Assembly: GCA_910577935.1 (NCBI GenBank)
Contig: CAJTOT010000016.1
Location: forward strand, 15,176 to 79,175
From: an uncultured Hungatella sp.
GTDB lineage: Bacteria; Bacillota; Clostridia; Lachnospirales; Lachnospiraceae
Reading direction: 5' to 3'
DNA length: 64,000 nt
Of the stretch, positions 23,547-32,815 are shown one piece after another (position 1 is the first letter of the stretch; every line of letters begins with the position of its first letter). The notes under the pieces are model-generated. The model ran no database searches. It was given only the letters and a program-made list of their open reading frames with translations, and was not told where the DNA came from. A program made the position numbers and the translations under genes.

Positions 23547-24881
23547 TTATGCCAGGGAGCCCATGGGGTCCCAGGGTTTTAAGACAATAGGCTTTGTGTC
23601 CAGGAGATCCAGCTGTTCTCTGGTCAGGTGCTTCTTATTTACCACCACCTGGTACAGATACTCGGTGAACCACTGGTCGCTCATGACATAATATCCTTTT
23701 TTCCCGGAATCCTCGCCCCAGCTGTTCTCCACCTGCCACCGGGTGGGGACTTCGCCGTCGGCCAGGTTCACTCCCTGGAACACCATGGCGTGGGTCATAA
23801 GGCTCTGACCGTAGTCCAGGCGCTGGGCCTTGTCCATGGGGAAATCTGCCTGGAGAAAATCCGTGAGGTCGTAGATGTCCGGCGCCATGACGCCGGTGTC
23901 CCGGTTCACGTAAGGGCCCATATCGCAGCCGAACCACACCGGCTCCCCGTCTTTCAGCTGGGCGATGGCGGCTTTTTTAAGTTCCTCTATGGGAAGATTG
24001 ATATAGCACACCGGCTGTCCCTCTTTCACGCTGCCGAGCATGTCCACGGTGTATCTGCGGTAGAAGGGCTTGTCGCCGGTGGGGGCATTGATCAGGCTTA
24101 TGTAGTCGTTTAAGTCCATGTCCACGTATTTTTGGAAAAATTCTTTGGGAGTAAGGCCGGTCTCCTGAATGAGGGTTCCCTTCTTGTCCCTGACCTCCAT
24201 GTCCACCGTCTTCGGCGGCTCTCCCAGACAGATGCACAGCATGCGGTAGATATCCTGGAGCATGAGCGCTTTCTTTTCCTCCAGTTTTTCTCTGCCGTCG
24301 CCTTCCCCGGCGGCGCGGCGGAGAATACAGGCGTCATTTCTCAAAAGCTCAGTCATGACCCGGTTCATCTCCCTGGTGCTGCCGGACACGGCTGACTCGG
24401 GCATGGCGTACTTGGGAACCACGCCGTATTTTTTTACAAGGCCGGCCATCATGTCCCACTGTCCGCCGTCGCCGACGGGGTCGGACAGAAGGTGGCACAG
24501 GAGCCGGCTTCCCACAGGCTCATCTAAAGTGTCCAGGATATTCTCCAGAAACCAGTTGGATTTCTCCAGCTTGTCCCAGAACAGAAGGTAGCTCTGGGAC
24601 AGCTCAAAATTTTCCAGGTTGTAGTTTTTGATGATTCGGGAGCGCATCACGTTGGCGGCGGCAAACAGCCAGCAGCGTCCGCTCTGTTTCTGGTTGGTCA
24701 TGGCGCCCTGTTTTATGGTCAGAGAAAACTCATGATTGTTTTTTCTGGCAGACATGGGGTTTAGGCATGTCTTCAGGAGTCCGGCGGACATGACCGCGTC
24801 TCTGGCGATCCGGCCCGCAGGGCTGCCGTTAAAATTCTCGCTGTACCGGGCCAGGGCTTCCTGGGTGATATGTTTCGTCAT
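23547..24881 (-). CDS. pepC: C1B cysteine aminopeptidase (PepC/bleomycin hydrolase family)
   Basis: A 444-residue cytoplasmic papain-fold aminopeptidase. Active-site residues are present: Gln64 and Cys70 in NQKQSGRCWLF, His364 in THAMVFQGV and Asn386 in VENSWG. The C-terminus ends after KPWDPMGSLA; in PepC/bleomycin hydrolase it occupies the active site cleft and sets aminopeptidase specificity. It releases N-terminal residues from peptides. Start ATG 24881 follows AAGGAGG; upstream in-frame starts (24956) lack one and do not match the family. Monocistronic on the minus strand, convergent with the GH4 gene. Confidence 0.92.
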   Translation of the reverse strand: MTKHITQEALARYSENFNGSPAGRIARDAVMSAGLLKTCLNPMSARKNNHEFSLTIKQGAMTNQKQSGRCWLFAAANVMRSRIIKNYNLENFELSQSYLLFWDKLEKSNWFLENILDTLDEPVGSRLLCHLLSDPVGDGGQWDMMAGLVKKYGVVPKYAMPESAVSGSTREMNRVMTELLRNDACILRRAAGEGDGREKLEEKKALMLQDIYRMLCICLGEPPKTVDMEVRDKKGTLIQETGLTPKEFFQKYVDMDLNDYISLINAPTGDKPFYRRYTVDMLGSVKEGQPVCYINLPIEELKKAAIAQLKDGEPVWFGCDMGPYVNRDTGVMAPDIYDLTDFLQADFPMDKAQRLDYGQSLMTHAMVFQGVNLADGEVPTRWQVENSWGEDSGKKGYYVMSDQWFTEYLYQVVVNKKHLTREQLDLLDTKPIVLKPWDPMGSLA

Positions 24882-25148
24882 TGGTAAAGCCTCCTTAATA
24901 AAACGTTTCTGATGCCGGGAAAGGCTTTGCGCTTCGCGCCCCTCCAGCATCTCCATATACTATAACGCGGAAAAACGGATTTGTCAGCAGATTTTTAACT
25001 TGACATTTTTTGAAAAAGTTGTTACTGTTCACGGTGGGAGGAGTCTCTTTGGACGGCTGCGCCGGACGAAAAGCATGGAGAGTCTGCCCGGTGAGGAATT
25101 TTGGCATGGATTTTGGCCTGGAGGACTGCGGGCCGGAAGGAGGAGAAG

Positions 25149-25844
25149 GTGAAAAATATGAGAAGATTTTCCGTGAGACGGTGGGGGGCTGTGCTGCTGG
25201 CCGCGTGTCTGCTTGGCGGCTGCGCCCAGGCGGAAGGCGGGCAGGGACAACAGACCCAGACGAAGGAGAAGACCAGTCTCTATGACAGGGGACTGGCAGT
25301 CATACAAAAGATGGACACCATGGCGGAGTCCGACAGCTACATGGAGATGATGGGCGGGTCGCCGGAGGTGCTGGAGGTGGTGAGCGACATGGGGAAGGGA
25401 GACTATTCCGCGCCGGAGAAGGTCTGGAAGGTGACGGTGCCGGAGGGCGCCATAGATGCCCTGTTTGACGCCTACGGTATTTCACTGGATTCCGTGCCGG
25501 AGGAGATTAGGCCGGATCTGCAGCAGCGCATCGTGGAGTCGGCGCCGACCCTGGTGGGCAGCCAGGCAGGGATCTCCTTCATAGCGGCCATGAGCCTGGT
25601 GACGGCCACGGAGTATTTTGTCGACCAGGAGCTGACGGAAGATACGATATATTTTTACATGTACGGCGGAACCTGCAGCGGCGCGGTAGTGTTTTCCGTC
25701 CACGACGAGGGCATCGTGTCAGCCACGGGACATTTTGTCTCCAACGAAATGCTGGGGGAGATGGAGGACGAGGACGGATTTGGGCAGATACTCGCCATGA
25801 GAGGGCTGGCGGGAGTCCAGATCTCGGAAGTGTCTCCCCGGTAG
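25149..25844 (+). CDS. lipoprotein of unknown function
   Basis: About 231 residues. A signal peptide (RRFSVRRWGAVLLAACLLGGC) ends in the lipobox LLGGC, followed by a polar linker. The mature part includes a YFVDQELTEDTIYFYMYGG segment that reads as a mixed alpha/beta domain. DUF family unrecognised. Either GTG 25149 (AGGAGG five bases upstream) or ATG 25158 may be the start; both give the same mature protein. Upstream at 25020-25032 is a GTTACTGTTCAC motif shared with the ends of the dispersed repeat. It is probably anchored outside the cell; nothing in the neighbourhood suggests a partner. Confidence 0.7.
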   Translation: MKNMRRFSVRRWGAVLLAACLLGGCAQAEGGQGQQTQTKEKTSLYDRGLAVIQKMDTMAESDSYMEMMGGSPEVLEVVSDMGKGDYSAPEKVWKVTVPEGAIDALFDAYGISLDSVPEEIRPDLQQRIVESAPTLVGSQAGISFIAAMSLVTATEYFVDQELTEDTIYFYMYGGTCSGAVVFSVHDEGIVSATGHFVSNEMLGEMEDEDGFGQILAMRGLAGVQISEVSPR

Positions 25845-25966
25845 CGGTGGCGGCCGCATAACCGGCGCCTTTAAAGAATAAAAATATTTTTATAAATAAT
25901 TTCACTGTTGCTGGGCATGATATTCCTGTAAGACTTATGTACTCAAGTATTCAGGAGGAAGATATC

Positions 25967-26281
25967 ATGACGAAACTGGATTGTAATGTAACAAACTGTC
26001 TTCACAACTGTGACAACCACTGCTGCAAGCAGGCCATTATCGTGGACGGGAGCAAGGCGAAGGACTGCTGCGATACCTGCTGCGGAAGCTTTGACGAGAA
26101 TAAGGACGGGTCTTTCCACAACCTGTTCAAGACGCCGGAGAGCCGCCTGGAGGTTGACTGCGAGGCGGTAAACTGTGTCTACAACAGAGACCGCCACTGT
26201 GAGGCGGACCACATCGGCATCGCCGGGGACGGGGCGTCTGACGCCAGCCATACGGAGTGCGCCACCTTCCGGATGAGGTAA
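25967..26281 (+). CDS. DUF1540 cysteine-rich protein with two repeats
   Basis: A 104-residue protein with two cysteine-rich motifs of the DUF1540 type: CNVTNCLHNCDNHCCKQAI near the N-terminus and CEAVNCVYNRDRHCEADHI in the second half, plus CCDTCCGSF between them. This family is small, cytosolic and probably metal-binding; its function is not known. Start ATG 25967 follows CAGGAGGAAG. It is monocistronic and ends before a strong terminator at 26348. The first repeat has extra cysteines. Confidence 0.85.
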   Translation: MTKLDCNVTNCLHNCDNHCCKQAIIVDGSKAKDCCDTCCGSFDENKDGSFHNLFKTPESRLEVDCEAVNCVYNRDRHCEADHIGIAGDGASDASHTECATFRMR

Positions 26282-26347
26282 TGGACAGGAATAAGGTGAG
26301 AGCCGCAGCCGGCAGGGTGTGAGCGCCATAAAATTTAACAGGCAGAG

Positions 26348-26388
26348 AGCCGTAAGATTTTCGGAGAATGAAAATCTTACGGCTTTTT
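26348..26388 (+). terminator. strong intrinsic terminator
   Basis: A perfect 15-base-pair stem, AGCCGTAAGATTTTC (26348-26362) with GAAAATCTTACGGCT (26370-26384), seven-base loop and five T residues; ends the DUF1540 transcript. Confidence 0.9.
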
Positions 26389-26466
26389 GTGGTTAAATGT
26401 GATTGCGCGGGGAGGGAATTCGTTGTATCATTAATTTAGTGGTTTGCAGATCGGAGGGAGGGGCTT

Positions 26467-26901
26467 ATGAGCAGGCAGGAAAAATATTTGGAGGCGCTGA
26501 ACCGTGAGGGGTTGTTTGAGAGTCCGGGGCACAGGACACGTTTCAAGGAGCTGATGGACTGTTACAGCCAGTATCCGTTTTTCAACGGCGGGCTTTGCAA
26601 ATGCATGTATCTGTCGGCGTGGGACGAGGAACATTTCGCCATCATACTGGAGGTGCTGACAGAGCTGGCTCTGGGCAGAGAGAGGAACACGGAGGAGATG
26701 AGGATTCAGGGAGATGCCCTGGCCGGGGAGCATATGGGCGGGGAGTATCATGTGTACCAGCTTTCCAACGCGTTCCTTGACAACCGGGAGTTTGTTCTGG
26801 AGGAGGGGGCGGCGCTGTCTCAGGAATTTGAGCATATTATCGGGCAGGCTCTCAAGGCGGCCAGAGTCATCGACCAGATTGAATGTTGTGAGCAGCCATG
26901 A
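26467..26901 (+). CDS. conserved hypothetical protein
   Basis: A 144-residue soluble protein with a strong ribosome binding site (GGAGGGAGG). Predicted largely helical; it has a Cys-x-Cys pair (GGLCKCMYLS) and a Cys-Cys near the C-terminus. I do not recognise the family. It stands alone between a terminator and the next lipoprotein. Confidence 0.65.
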   Translation: MSRQEKYLEALNREGLFESPGHRTRFKELMDCYSQYPFFNGGLCKCMYLSAWDEEHFAIILEVLTELALGRERNTEEMRIQGDALAGEHMGGEYHVYQLSNAFLDNREFVLEEGAALSQEFEHIIGQALKAARVIDQIECCEQP

Positions 26902-27032
26902 GAACGGGAGAACAAATATCGTAAGAAATCTTCATGGTTCTTTAATAGCCATTTTCTTTCATATGGGATATAATGGTTCTGCGCTCAAAGAAATAGAGGC
27001 GCGAAAATGAAAGAACCATAAAGGAGAGAATT

Positions 27033-27794
27033 ATGAGAAAGAAAATTACAGCATTGACGGTGGGAGTCGCTGCGGCCATGCTGATCGCGGCCGGCTGTGC
27101 AGGACAGTCAGACAGCCATACATCTGCCGTAGAGTCCACAGCCCAGACCGGGACGGCGGCGGAGAGTGAAACTTCTACAGAGACCGGGACTTCCAAGGCT
27201 CAGGAGACGGACACGAAGGCGGAGGAAGAGAGCAAAGAGGAGACGCCCGACAGCGGGTCGGAGGAGACGGAAGACAACCTGGCGGAAGACGGCCTGGAGG
27301 TTCCGGTGAAGATCTGGGGCGAGATCACGGAGATCGCCGAGGGAGTCATCTATGTGGACAATCAGTCGGAGAATTCCTCCACAGGAGAGATTGTTCTCAA
27401 CATCGATCCGGAGAACACGCTGATACTGGACGGGGAGAACGGATTTCCCGTGGAGTTTGGTGACATCCAGAAGGGAAAGTTTGAGGCGTACCTGGGGCCG
27501 GCCATGACCATGTCGCTGCCGCCTCAGACCACGCCGGTGATGGTGATCGTGAACCTTCCCGAAGAAACTTCGGCGGCCCAGTATGTGATCGCGGCGGGAA
27601 CGGTTGAAGAAAAAGACGGGGTGAAGACCCTCGGCGGGAAAGGCGGAGGGGAGTACACCCTTTCCCAGGAAGTCTCCATCATACCTTTCCTCACCAGACA
27701 GATGGTGACTCTGGAGGATATCCAGGAGGATTCCCGGTGCCTGGTGTGGCTGGGCGCCGATGAGACGGTGGAGAGGATTGTTCTGTTCAACTAA
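27033..27794 (+). CDS. lipoprotein with acidic Thr/Glu-rich stalk, function unknown
   Basis: A 253-residue lipoprotein. Signal peptide MRKKITALTVGVAAAMLIAAGC with lipobox IAAGC; residues about 24-95 form a low-complexity Ser/Thr/Glu stalk, and the rest is a beta-rich domain beginning LEVPVKIWGEITEIAEGVIYVDNQ. The domain repeats the pattern of small beta-barrels that bind small molecules or metals. ATG 27033 has AAAGGAGAG. A TATAAT-like -10 lies near 26969 with no clear -35. Function unknown; extracellular location is well supported. Confidence 0.75.
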   Translation: MRKKITALTVGVAAAMLIAAGCAGQSDSHTSAVESTAQTGTAAESETSTETGTSKAQETDTKAEEESKEETPDSGSEETEDNLAEDGLEVPVKIWGEITEIAEGVIYVDNQSENSSTGEIVLNIDPENTLILDGENGFPVEFGDIQKGKFEAYLGPAMTMSLPPQTTPVMVIVNLPEETSAAQYVIAAGTVEEKDGVKTLGGKGGGEYTLSQEVSIIPFLTRQMVTLEDIQEDSRCLVWLGADETVERIVLFN

Positions 27795-27833
27795 AAGACA
27801 GCGGGTCCGGGAGGCGCGCTGACAGGGGGAGCC

Positions 27834-28697
27834 ATGAAAAAGCCATTAGAGCAGGAAGTACAGGAGCTGGTGTCGGATATCCTGGAGGATTACAAGGGGA
27901 GCCGGGCCATCGACCGGATGGAAGATTTTCCCGACCAGCCGGACAAGGACGTGATCATCAACATTGTGAATAAGATGCTCAGAATTCTCTATCCGGGATA
28001 TTACAGGGACCGCACATACCGGGTCTACAACGCGGCGAGCCAGCTGTCCCTGCAGATCGAGGATGTGATGTACCACTTAAACAGAGAGATATCCAAGGTC
28101 CTGAAGTACAGTTCGGACCAGACGAGGGACAGCGGGGACGTCACCATCGCGTTCCTAAAGAGGATACCGTCTGTGAGAGAGTATCTGGAGACGGATTTGG
28201 AGGCGGCTTTTGACGGGGACCCGGCGGCGGCAAGCAGGGATGAGATCATCCTCTCCTATCCGGGAATGCTGGCCATCACGGTGTACCGCCTGGCTCATGA
28301 GCTGTTCCTTCTGTCGGTGCCTCTGATTCCCAGAACCATGACCGAGTATGCCCACAGCGTGACGGGGATCGATATTCATCCGGGAGCGACTATAGGAAAG
28401 TACTTTTTCATCGACCACGGGACGGGGATCGTGGTGGGAGAGACCACGGTGATCGGAGAGCATGTGAAGGTCTATCAGGGCGTGACCCTCGGCGCGCTGT
28501 CCACAAGCGGCGGACAGAGGCTGAAGAACAAAAAGAGGCACCCTACCATAGAAGATTATGTGACCATCTATTCCAACGCGTCTATACTGGGCGGGGAGAC
28601 CGTCATCGGCAGGGCTTCTGTCATCGGCGGAAACTCCTTTATCACCCGGTCCGTGGCGCCGGGAAGCAGAGTGAGCATCAAGAGTCAGGAGCAGTGA
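27834..28697 (+). CDS. serine O-acetyltransferase (EpsC/CysE type)
   Basis: A 287-residue left-handed beta-helix acetyltransferase, making O-acetylserine from serine and acetyl-CoA for cysteine synthesis. An N-terminal helical domain of about 180 residues precedes hexapeptide repeats starting near IDIHPGATIGKYFFIDHGTGIVVGE; the active-site DHGTG His and VYQGVTLGALS loop are present. It is of the longer EpsC form common in Clostridia. Start ATG follows AGGGGGAG. A cupin gene follows 31 bases downstream. No cysteine synthase lies nearby. Confidence 0.9.
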   Translation: MKKPLEQEVQELVSDILEDYKGSRAIDRMEDFPDQPDKDVIINIVNKMLRILYPGYYRDRTYRVYNAASQLSLQIEDVMYHLNREISKVLKYSSDQTRDSGDVTIAFLKRIPSVREYLETDLEAAFDGDPAAASRDEIILSYPGMLAITVYRLAHELFLLSVPLIPRTMTEYAHSVTGIDIHPGATIGKYFFIDHGTGIVVGETTVIGEHVKVYQGVTLGALSTSGGQRLKNKKRHPTIEDYVTIYSNASILGGETVIGRASVIGGNSFITRSVAPGSRVSIKSQEQ

Positions 28698-28728
28698 TCT
28701 GTAAAAATTTTTTAAAGGAGCAAAGGCT

Positions 28729-29061
28729 ATGTTAAATGATCGGTGGGTATTTCGTGAGGACGTGAAGGCGGAGTGCGTGGGCAGAGGCGTTGTGAGGAGA
28801 GTGCTGGCTTACAGCAAGGATCTGATGTGCGTGGAGAACACCTTTGCCGAGGGGGCAGTGGGAACCCTGCACCACCATCCCCACACCCAGATCACCTATG
28901 TGGTCAGCGGGGTTTTCGAGTTCGAGATCGACGGGGAGAAGCGGATCGTAAAGGGCGGGGATACCATGCTCAAGCTGGACGGCGTGGAGCACGGGTGTGT
29001 GTGCCTGAAGGAAGGCGTTCTCCTGGATATCTTCAACCCTATGAGAGAGGACTTTGTGTAA
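28729..29061 (+). CDS. single-domain cupin protein
   Basis: A 110-residue cupin. Metal-ligand residues sit in GTLHHHPHTQITYVVSGVFEFEI (cupin motif 1: His, His, Gln/Glu) and in DGVEHGCVCL (motif 2 His). The size fits one beta-barrel domain. Such proteins bind a metal and act as isomerases, dioxygenases or storage-like proteins; the substrate is not evident. Its position behind serine acetyltransferase suggests co-transcription only. Confidence 0.85.
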   Translation: MLNDRWVFREDVKAECVGRGVVRRVLAYSKDLMCVENTFAEGAVGTLHHHPHTQITYVVSGVFEFEIDGEKRIVKGGDTMLKLDGVEHGCVCLKEGVLLDIFNPMREDFV

Positions 29062-29073
29062 TACAGACGTATC

Positions 29074-29097
29074 GGCGGCCGGGGATGGCCGCCTTTT
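29074..29097 (+). terminator. intrinsic terminator after the cupin gene
   Basis: GGCGGCC (29074-29080) with GGCCGCC (29087-29093), then TTTT. Confidence 0.75.
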
Positions 29098-29152
29098 ATA
29101 ATCATCATCATATTAGGTAAGGGAAAAACATCATAAAAAAATTTTAAAAGGA

Positions 29153-29185
29153 GATGAATCGATTCAGAAGGATTCGTCTTTTTTT
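29153..29185 (+). terminator. second intrinsic terminator
   Basis: GATGAATC (29153-29160) pairs with GATTCGTC (29171-29178), then seven T residues. It is a back-up to the one at 29074 and shields the export operon from readthrough. Confidence 0.7.
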
Positions 29186-29320
29186 GTGAAAGTCTGGACG
29201 GGGCCGCTGTGTGTGGGGATGAAATGCCAAACAACAGGTTTTCATGCACCGGCGCCGTGCCGGCAGAGCTGCCGATTTTGAGGAGCCTGAAAAAAACACA
29301 TGGTTTCTCTGCAAAAGTGC

Positions 29321-29349
29321 TTGCATATGGGAAGAAAATGCGTTAAACT
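29321..29349 (+). promoter_or_regulatory. promoter of the MacA/MacB-type operon
   Basis: TTGCAT (29321-29326), 17-base spacer, TAAACT (29344-29349). Confidence 0.55.
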
Positions 29350-29360
29350 GTACTAGTACA
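29349..29360. promoter_or_regulatory. palindromic operator candidate
   Basis: A perfect 12-base palindrome, TGTACTAGTACA, begins at the last base of the -10 and covers the predicted start site; a repressor bound here would block initiation. GTAC-centred palindromes resemble GntR/YtrA-type sites, but no such regulator gene is in the window. Confidence 0.45.
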
Positions 29361-29492
29361 ATTAATACACTGGTCATACACGGACAGAGAAAATCCGGGC
29401 AGCCGTGGAATCGGAAAAAATTTGAAGTGAAAAGAAGCAGTCTGTCGTTATAGTAGTCAGAGATAGACATAGATGAAGGAAAGGGGAGTCAT

Positions 29493-30899
29493 ATGGACGA
29501 GAACAGCAGGATACAGAACAGCCAGATGATAAAGGACATGGAAGAGGAAGCCAGGCTCAAGGAGGAAGAAGAGCAGTTTGAGGCGGAACTGGCAGAACTG
29601 ATGAAGCCGGACCAGCCGGGCAGGAGGAAGAAAAAGAAGAAAAAGAAGAAGTCGGGGCAGGGGAGGAAGCAGTGGAGTGCAAAGAGAAAGGCCATCACAG
29701 CCGCTGTGGTGATTCTGGCTGCCGCCGGGGCGTTTAAGGTCTTTGGGGGAAAGAAGGAGAATGTGGTCATGGTGAGCACCGGGGCGCTTATCAGGGGAGA
29801 CATACAGTCGGAGCTGACCATCAGCGGTCCGGTGTCGGGAACCGACAGTGTAGACGTGGTGTCCAACCTTCACGCGGAGGTGACGGAGATACAGGTGAAG
29901 GAGGGCGACCGGGTGGAGCAGGGGCAGCTTCTGGCCGTCATCGACGACAGCGACGTGAGAAAAGAGGTGGAGATAGCCCAGAACGCCTATGACCTTGCGG
30001 TCTCTACATACAATGAGCAGCAGATACAGGCAGAGAACGGCTACGCGGGGGCGCTGCAGCAGCTGGAGGCAGCACAGAGAGAGTACAACAGAACCAATAT
30101 CCTTTACCAGTCGGGAAGCATGTCCCAGCTGGAGTGGGAGACGGCCAGGGATAAGCTGAGGGAGGCTCAGAGGCAGGTGAAGACCTTCACTGTCGTGGAT
30201 GGCAGGGCTGTTGCCAACGAGTCCTATGCCCTCCAGGTAAAGAACGCGGAGTTTGAGCTGGAGAAGAAGAAAGAGCAGCTGGAGGATACCCAGGTCACCA
30301 GCCCTATAGCAGGAACCGTGGTCCGGGTCAACGCCAAGGTGGGCCGGTTCGCAGACAAGATCGAGGACGAGAAGCCTATGTTTATCATCGAGAATCTGGA
30401 CTCGCTGGAGATGAAGGTAAGCGTCAGCGAATATTCCATCGGAAATATTTCCGTGGGCCAGGAGGCGGTGATCAGCGCGGACATCTTAAACGGCGGAACC
30501 GTGGCCGGCCAGGTGATGGCCATCTCCCCCACAGGGGAGGAGAAAGGCGGGGGCTCCACGGAGCGGGTGATTCCCACCACCATCGAGATTCTGGACAAGG
30601 AAAGCCGGCTGATGGCCGGCATCACTGCCAGGGCGAAGATCATCCTTGACGAGGCCGAGGACGCGTGGATCGTTCCTATTTCCTCGGTTCTGGAGACCGG
30701 GGACGGAACCTTTGTGCTGGCGGTGGAGCAGGGGGTGATCCGGTGGATCGCCGTGGAGACAGGTGTGGAGAGCGATATCCAGGTGCAGGTGATTCCTGTG
30801 GAGGAGGGAGCCCTCCAGGAAGGAATGGGGATCGTGACGGCGCCTCATGAAGGGCTGGCAGAAGGCATGAGTGTTGTGGAAATGGGAGCCGGAAGGTAG
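29493..30899 (+). CDS. membrane fusion protein (HlyD/MacA-type adaptor)
   Basis: A 468-residue periplasmic-adaptor homologue that in Gram-positives bridges an ABC exporter to the cell surface. Residues 1-65 are cytosolic and charged (a Glu-rich coiled stretch, then a run of lysines), followed by one membrane segment (about 66-88). The extracytoplasmic part has the biotinyl-lipoyl half motifs, a coiled-coil hairpin (about 170-250), LEDTQVTSPIAGTVVRVN, and the beta-barrel domain. Start ATG has AAAGGGGAG upstream. The ABC ATPase gene begins seven bases after its stop. The poly-lysine stretch before the membrane follows the positive-inside rule. Confidence 0.87.
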   Translation: MDENSRIQNSQMIKDMEEEARLKEEEEQFEAELAELMKPDQPGRRKKKKKKKKSGQGRKQWSAKRKAITAAVVILAAAGAFKVFGGKKENVVMVSTGALIRGDIQSELTISGPVSGTDSVDVVSNLHAEVTEIQVKEGDRVEQGQLLAVIDDSDVRKEVEIAQNAYDLAVSTYNEQQIQAENGYAGALQQLEAAQREYNRTNILYQSGSMSQLEWETARDKLREAQRQVKTFTVVDGRAVANESYALQVKNAEFELEKKKEQLEDTQVTSPIAGTVVRVNAKVGRFADKIEDEKPMFIIENLDSLEMKVSVSEYSIGNISVGQEAVISADILNGGTVAGQVMAISPTGEEKGGGSTERVIPTTIEILDKESRLMAGITARAKIILDEAEDAWIVPISSVLETGDGTFVLAVEQGVIRWIAVETGVESDIQVQVIPVEEGALQEGMGIVTAPHEGLAEGMSVVEMGAGR

Positions 30900-30906
30900 G
30901 TGCGCT

Positions 30907-31614
30907 ATGGCGGAGGAATTGATTCGGCTGAAAGATCTGGTGAAGATCTATGATACGGGAGCCATTAAGGTTCTGGGACTTAAGAGGATTAATCTGACCA
31001 TCAACAGGGGAGAGTTTGTGGCCATCATGGGAAAATCGGGGTCCGGCAAATCCACCCTGATGAATATACTGGGGTGCCTGGACCGGCCCTCCATGGGACA
31101 TTATTATCTGGACGGAATCGATGTGGCGTCCATGACGCCAAACCAGCTGTCGGAGATCAGGAACAAGAAGATCGGGTTTGTGTTCCAGTCTTTCAATCTG
31201 ATTTCCAGGACATCGGCATTAAAAAATGTGGAGCTGCCCATGACCTATGCCAGGGTCGGAAAAAAGGCAAGGCGGGAGAGAGCGCTGAAACTGCTGGACC
31301 GGGTGGGGCTTTTGAGCCGCGCTCACCATCAGCCCAACGAGCTTTCAGGAGGACAGAGGCAGAGGGTGGCCATTGCCAGGGCTCTGGCCAATGAGCCGCC
31401 GCTGATACTGGCAGACGAGCCCACGGGCAATCTGGACACGGCGGCATCCGAGGAGATTATGGGGCTGTTTGCGCAGCTCCACAAGGAAGGGGCCACGGTG
31501 GTGGTGGTTACCCATGAAGAGAATATAGCGGAATTTACGGACCGGATTATCCGGTTCCAGGACGGGCTGGTGATCAGCGACGAAAGGAGAGGAGGAGGAG
31601 GAAGTGCTGTTTGA
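30907..31614 (+). CDS. ABC transporter ATP-binding protein (MacB/LolD type)
   Basis: A 235-residue ATPase. Walker A GKSGSGKST, signature LSGGQRQRVAIARAL, Walker B LILADEPTGNLD and the H-loop VVVTHEE are complete. It shows the MacB/LolD/FtsE features and pairs with the FtsX-fold permease that overlaps it by 11 bases. ATG 30907 has GGTAGGTG upstream. It powers the operon's export or mechanotransmission. Confidence 0.93.
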   Translation: MAEELIRLKDLVKIYDTGAIKVLGLKRINLTINRGEFVAIMGKSGSGKSTLMNILGCLDRPSMGHYYLDGIDVASMTPNQLSEIRNKKIGFVFQSFNLISRTSALKNVELPMTYARVGKKARRERALKLLDRVGLLSRAHHQPNELSGGQRQRVAIARALANEPPLILADEPTGNLDTAASEEIMGLFAQLHKEGATVVVVTHEENIAEFTDRIIRFQDGLVISDERRGGGGSAV

Positions 31615-32815
31615 AAATATGAGTATGGCGTTTTCCGCTATTCGGGTCAACAAGATGCGGTCGTTTCTGACCATGCTGGGAATCATCATCGGCATCGGGT
31701 CGGTTATCTCCATCGTCTCCATCGGCGATACCATGAGGAGCCTGTTCGCGGACCTGTATAAGGATGTGGGAGTTACCCAGGCGTATATGTGCGTGGGGTA
31801 CTGGATCGATGACAGGAGGATGAGCGATTATTTTACCCTGGATGACATGGAGAGGGTGAAGGAGGTGTTTGGGGATTCCATCACCTATATAGACAGCGCC
31901 GCTTCGGTGGGGGCCGAGGCCATCAATAAAAAGACTACGGTGAATTTCGATTATACGGGGATTGATTACAATTATATCGATGTGCAGCCTGTGGATATGG
32001 TCTATGGGAGATACTTAAATGAGGGGGATGTGCTGGGACGGAAGAAGAACGTGGTCATGGACGTGGACAGCGCCATGCTGCTGTTCGGCATGGAGAACGC
32101 GGTGGGACAGACTTTTCGGACGGACTTGTATGGAAATGTGGATGAGTTTACGGTGGTGGGCGTGTATAAAAAGGAGATGAACGCGTTCCAGGCGCTGATG
32201 ATGGGGGGAAGGTCCGACAGAGGGTCGGCCTTTGTGCCCTATACGCTGCTGACATGGCCCAATGATTATTTTTATTATCTGCGTCTGTTTGCCAGCGAGG
32301 ATGTGGACCTGAACGAGTTTTTTGACCAGCTGAAGGCTTATGTGTCCAATATTAAGGGCAGGGAGCCGGAGGATATGTACATGGAGACTGCCATGGAGCA
32401 GATGAACTCCGTGGATACGGTCATGGGGGGACTGTCGGCGGCGGTTGGGGGAATCGCGGCGATTTCTCTGCTGGTTGGAGGAATCGGAATCATGAATATC
32501 ATGCTGGTGTCGGTGACGGAGAGAACCAGGGAGATCGGCATCAGAAAGTCACTGGGGGCGAAGACAAGGGATATATTGATTCAGTTTTTGACGGAGTCGG
32601 CAATTTTGTCGGCCTGCGGGGGGATTATCGGGATCGTCATCGGAGTCGGGCTGGTGTCGGGAATCGGGATGGCTTTCGGCATCGGGGCGGTGATCCGGCC
32701 GTCGGTGGTGGTGCTGGCTGTGTCGTTCTCGGCGGCGGTGGGGGTGTTTTTCGGACTGTATCCGGCGTCGAAGGCGGCTAAGGCGGACCCCATTGATGCG
32801 CTGAGGTATGAGTAA
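31604..32815 (+). CDS. ABC transporter permease (MacB/FtsX fold)
   Basis: A 403-residue permease: one N-terminal membrane helix (SFLTMLGIIIGIGSVISIVSI, about 20-42), a MacB periplasmic core domain of about 220 residues, and three C-terminal helices with the FtsX signature REIGIRKSLGAKTRDILIQFLTESAIL. Substrates of such systems include peptides, antibiotics and lipids; not predictable here. GTG 31604 with GGAGGAGG overlaps the ATPase gene. Confidence 0.92.
   Translation: MLFENMSMAFSAIRVNKMRSFLTMLGIIIGIGSVISIVSIGDTMRSLFADLYKDVGVTQAYMCVGYWIDDRRMSDYFTLDDMERVKEVFGDSITYIDSAASVGAEAINKKTTVNFDYTGIDYNYIDVQPVDMVYGRYLNEGDVLGRKKNVVMDVDSAMLLFGMENAVGQTFRTDLYGNVDEFTVVGVYKKEMNAFQALMMGGRSDRGSAFVPYTLLTWPNDYFYYLRLFASEDVDLNEFFDQLKAYVSNIKGREPEDMYMETAMEQMNSVDTVMGGLSAAVGGIAAISLLVGGIGIMNIMLVSVTERTREIGIRKSLGAKTRDILIQFLTESAILSACGGIIGIVIGVGLVSGIGMAFGIGAVIRPSVVVLAVSFSAAVGVFFGLYPASKAAKADPIDALRYE

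Larger units (their letters stand above)
29062..29492. other. intergenic region with two terminators, promoter and palindromic operator
   Basis: About 430 bases without a gene. It holds terminators at 29074 and 29153, the promoter at 29321-29349 and an operator-like palindrome at 29349-29360, in that order. No further element was seen between 29186 and 29320. Confidence 0.65.

Noticed and set aside
29101..29111. ATC repeat (tcatcatcatat) as a microsatellite of interest
   Set aside because: Too short to be more than chance.
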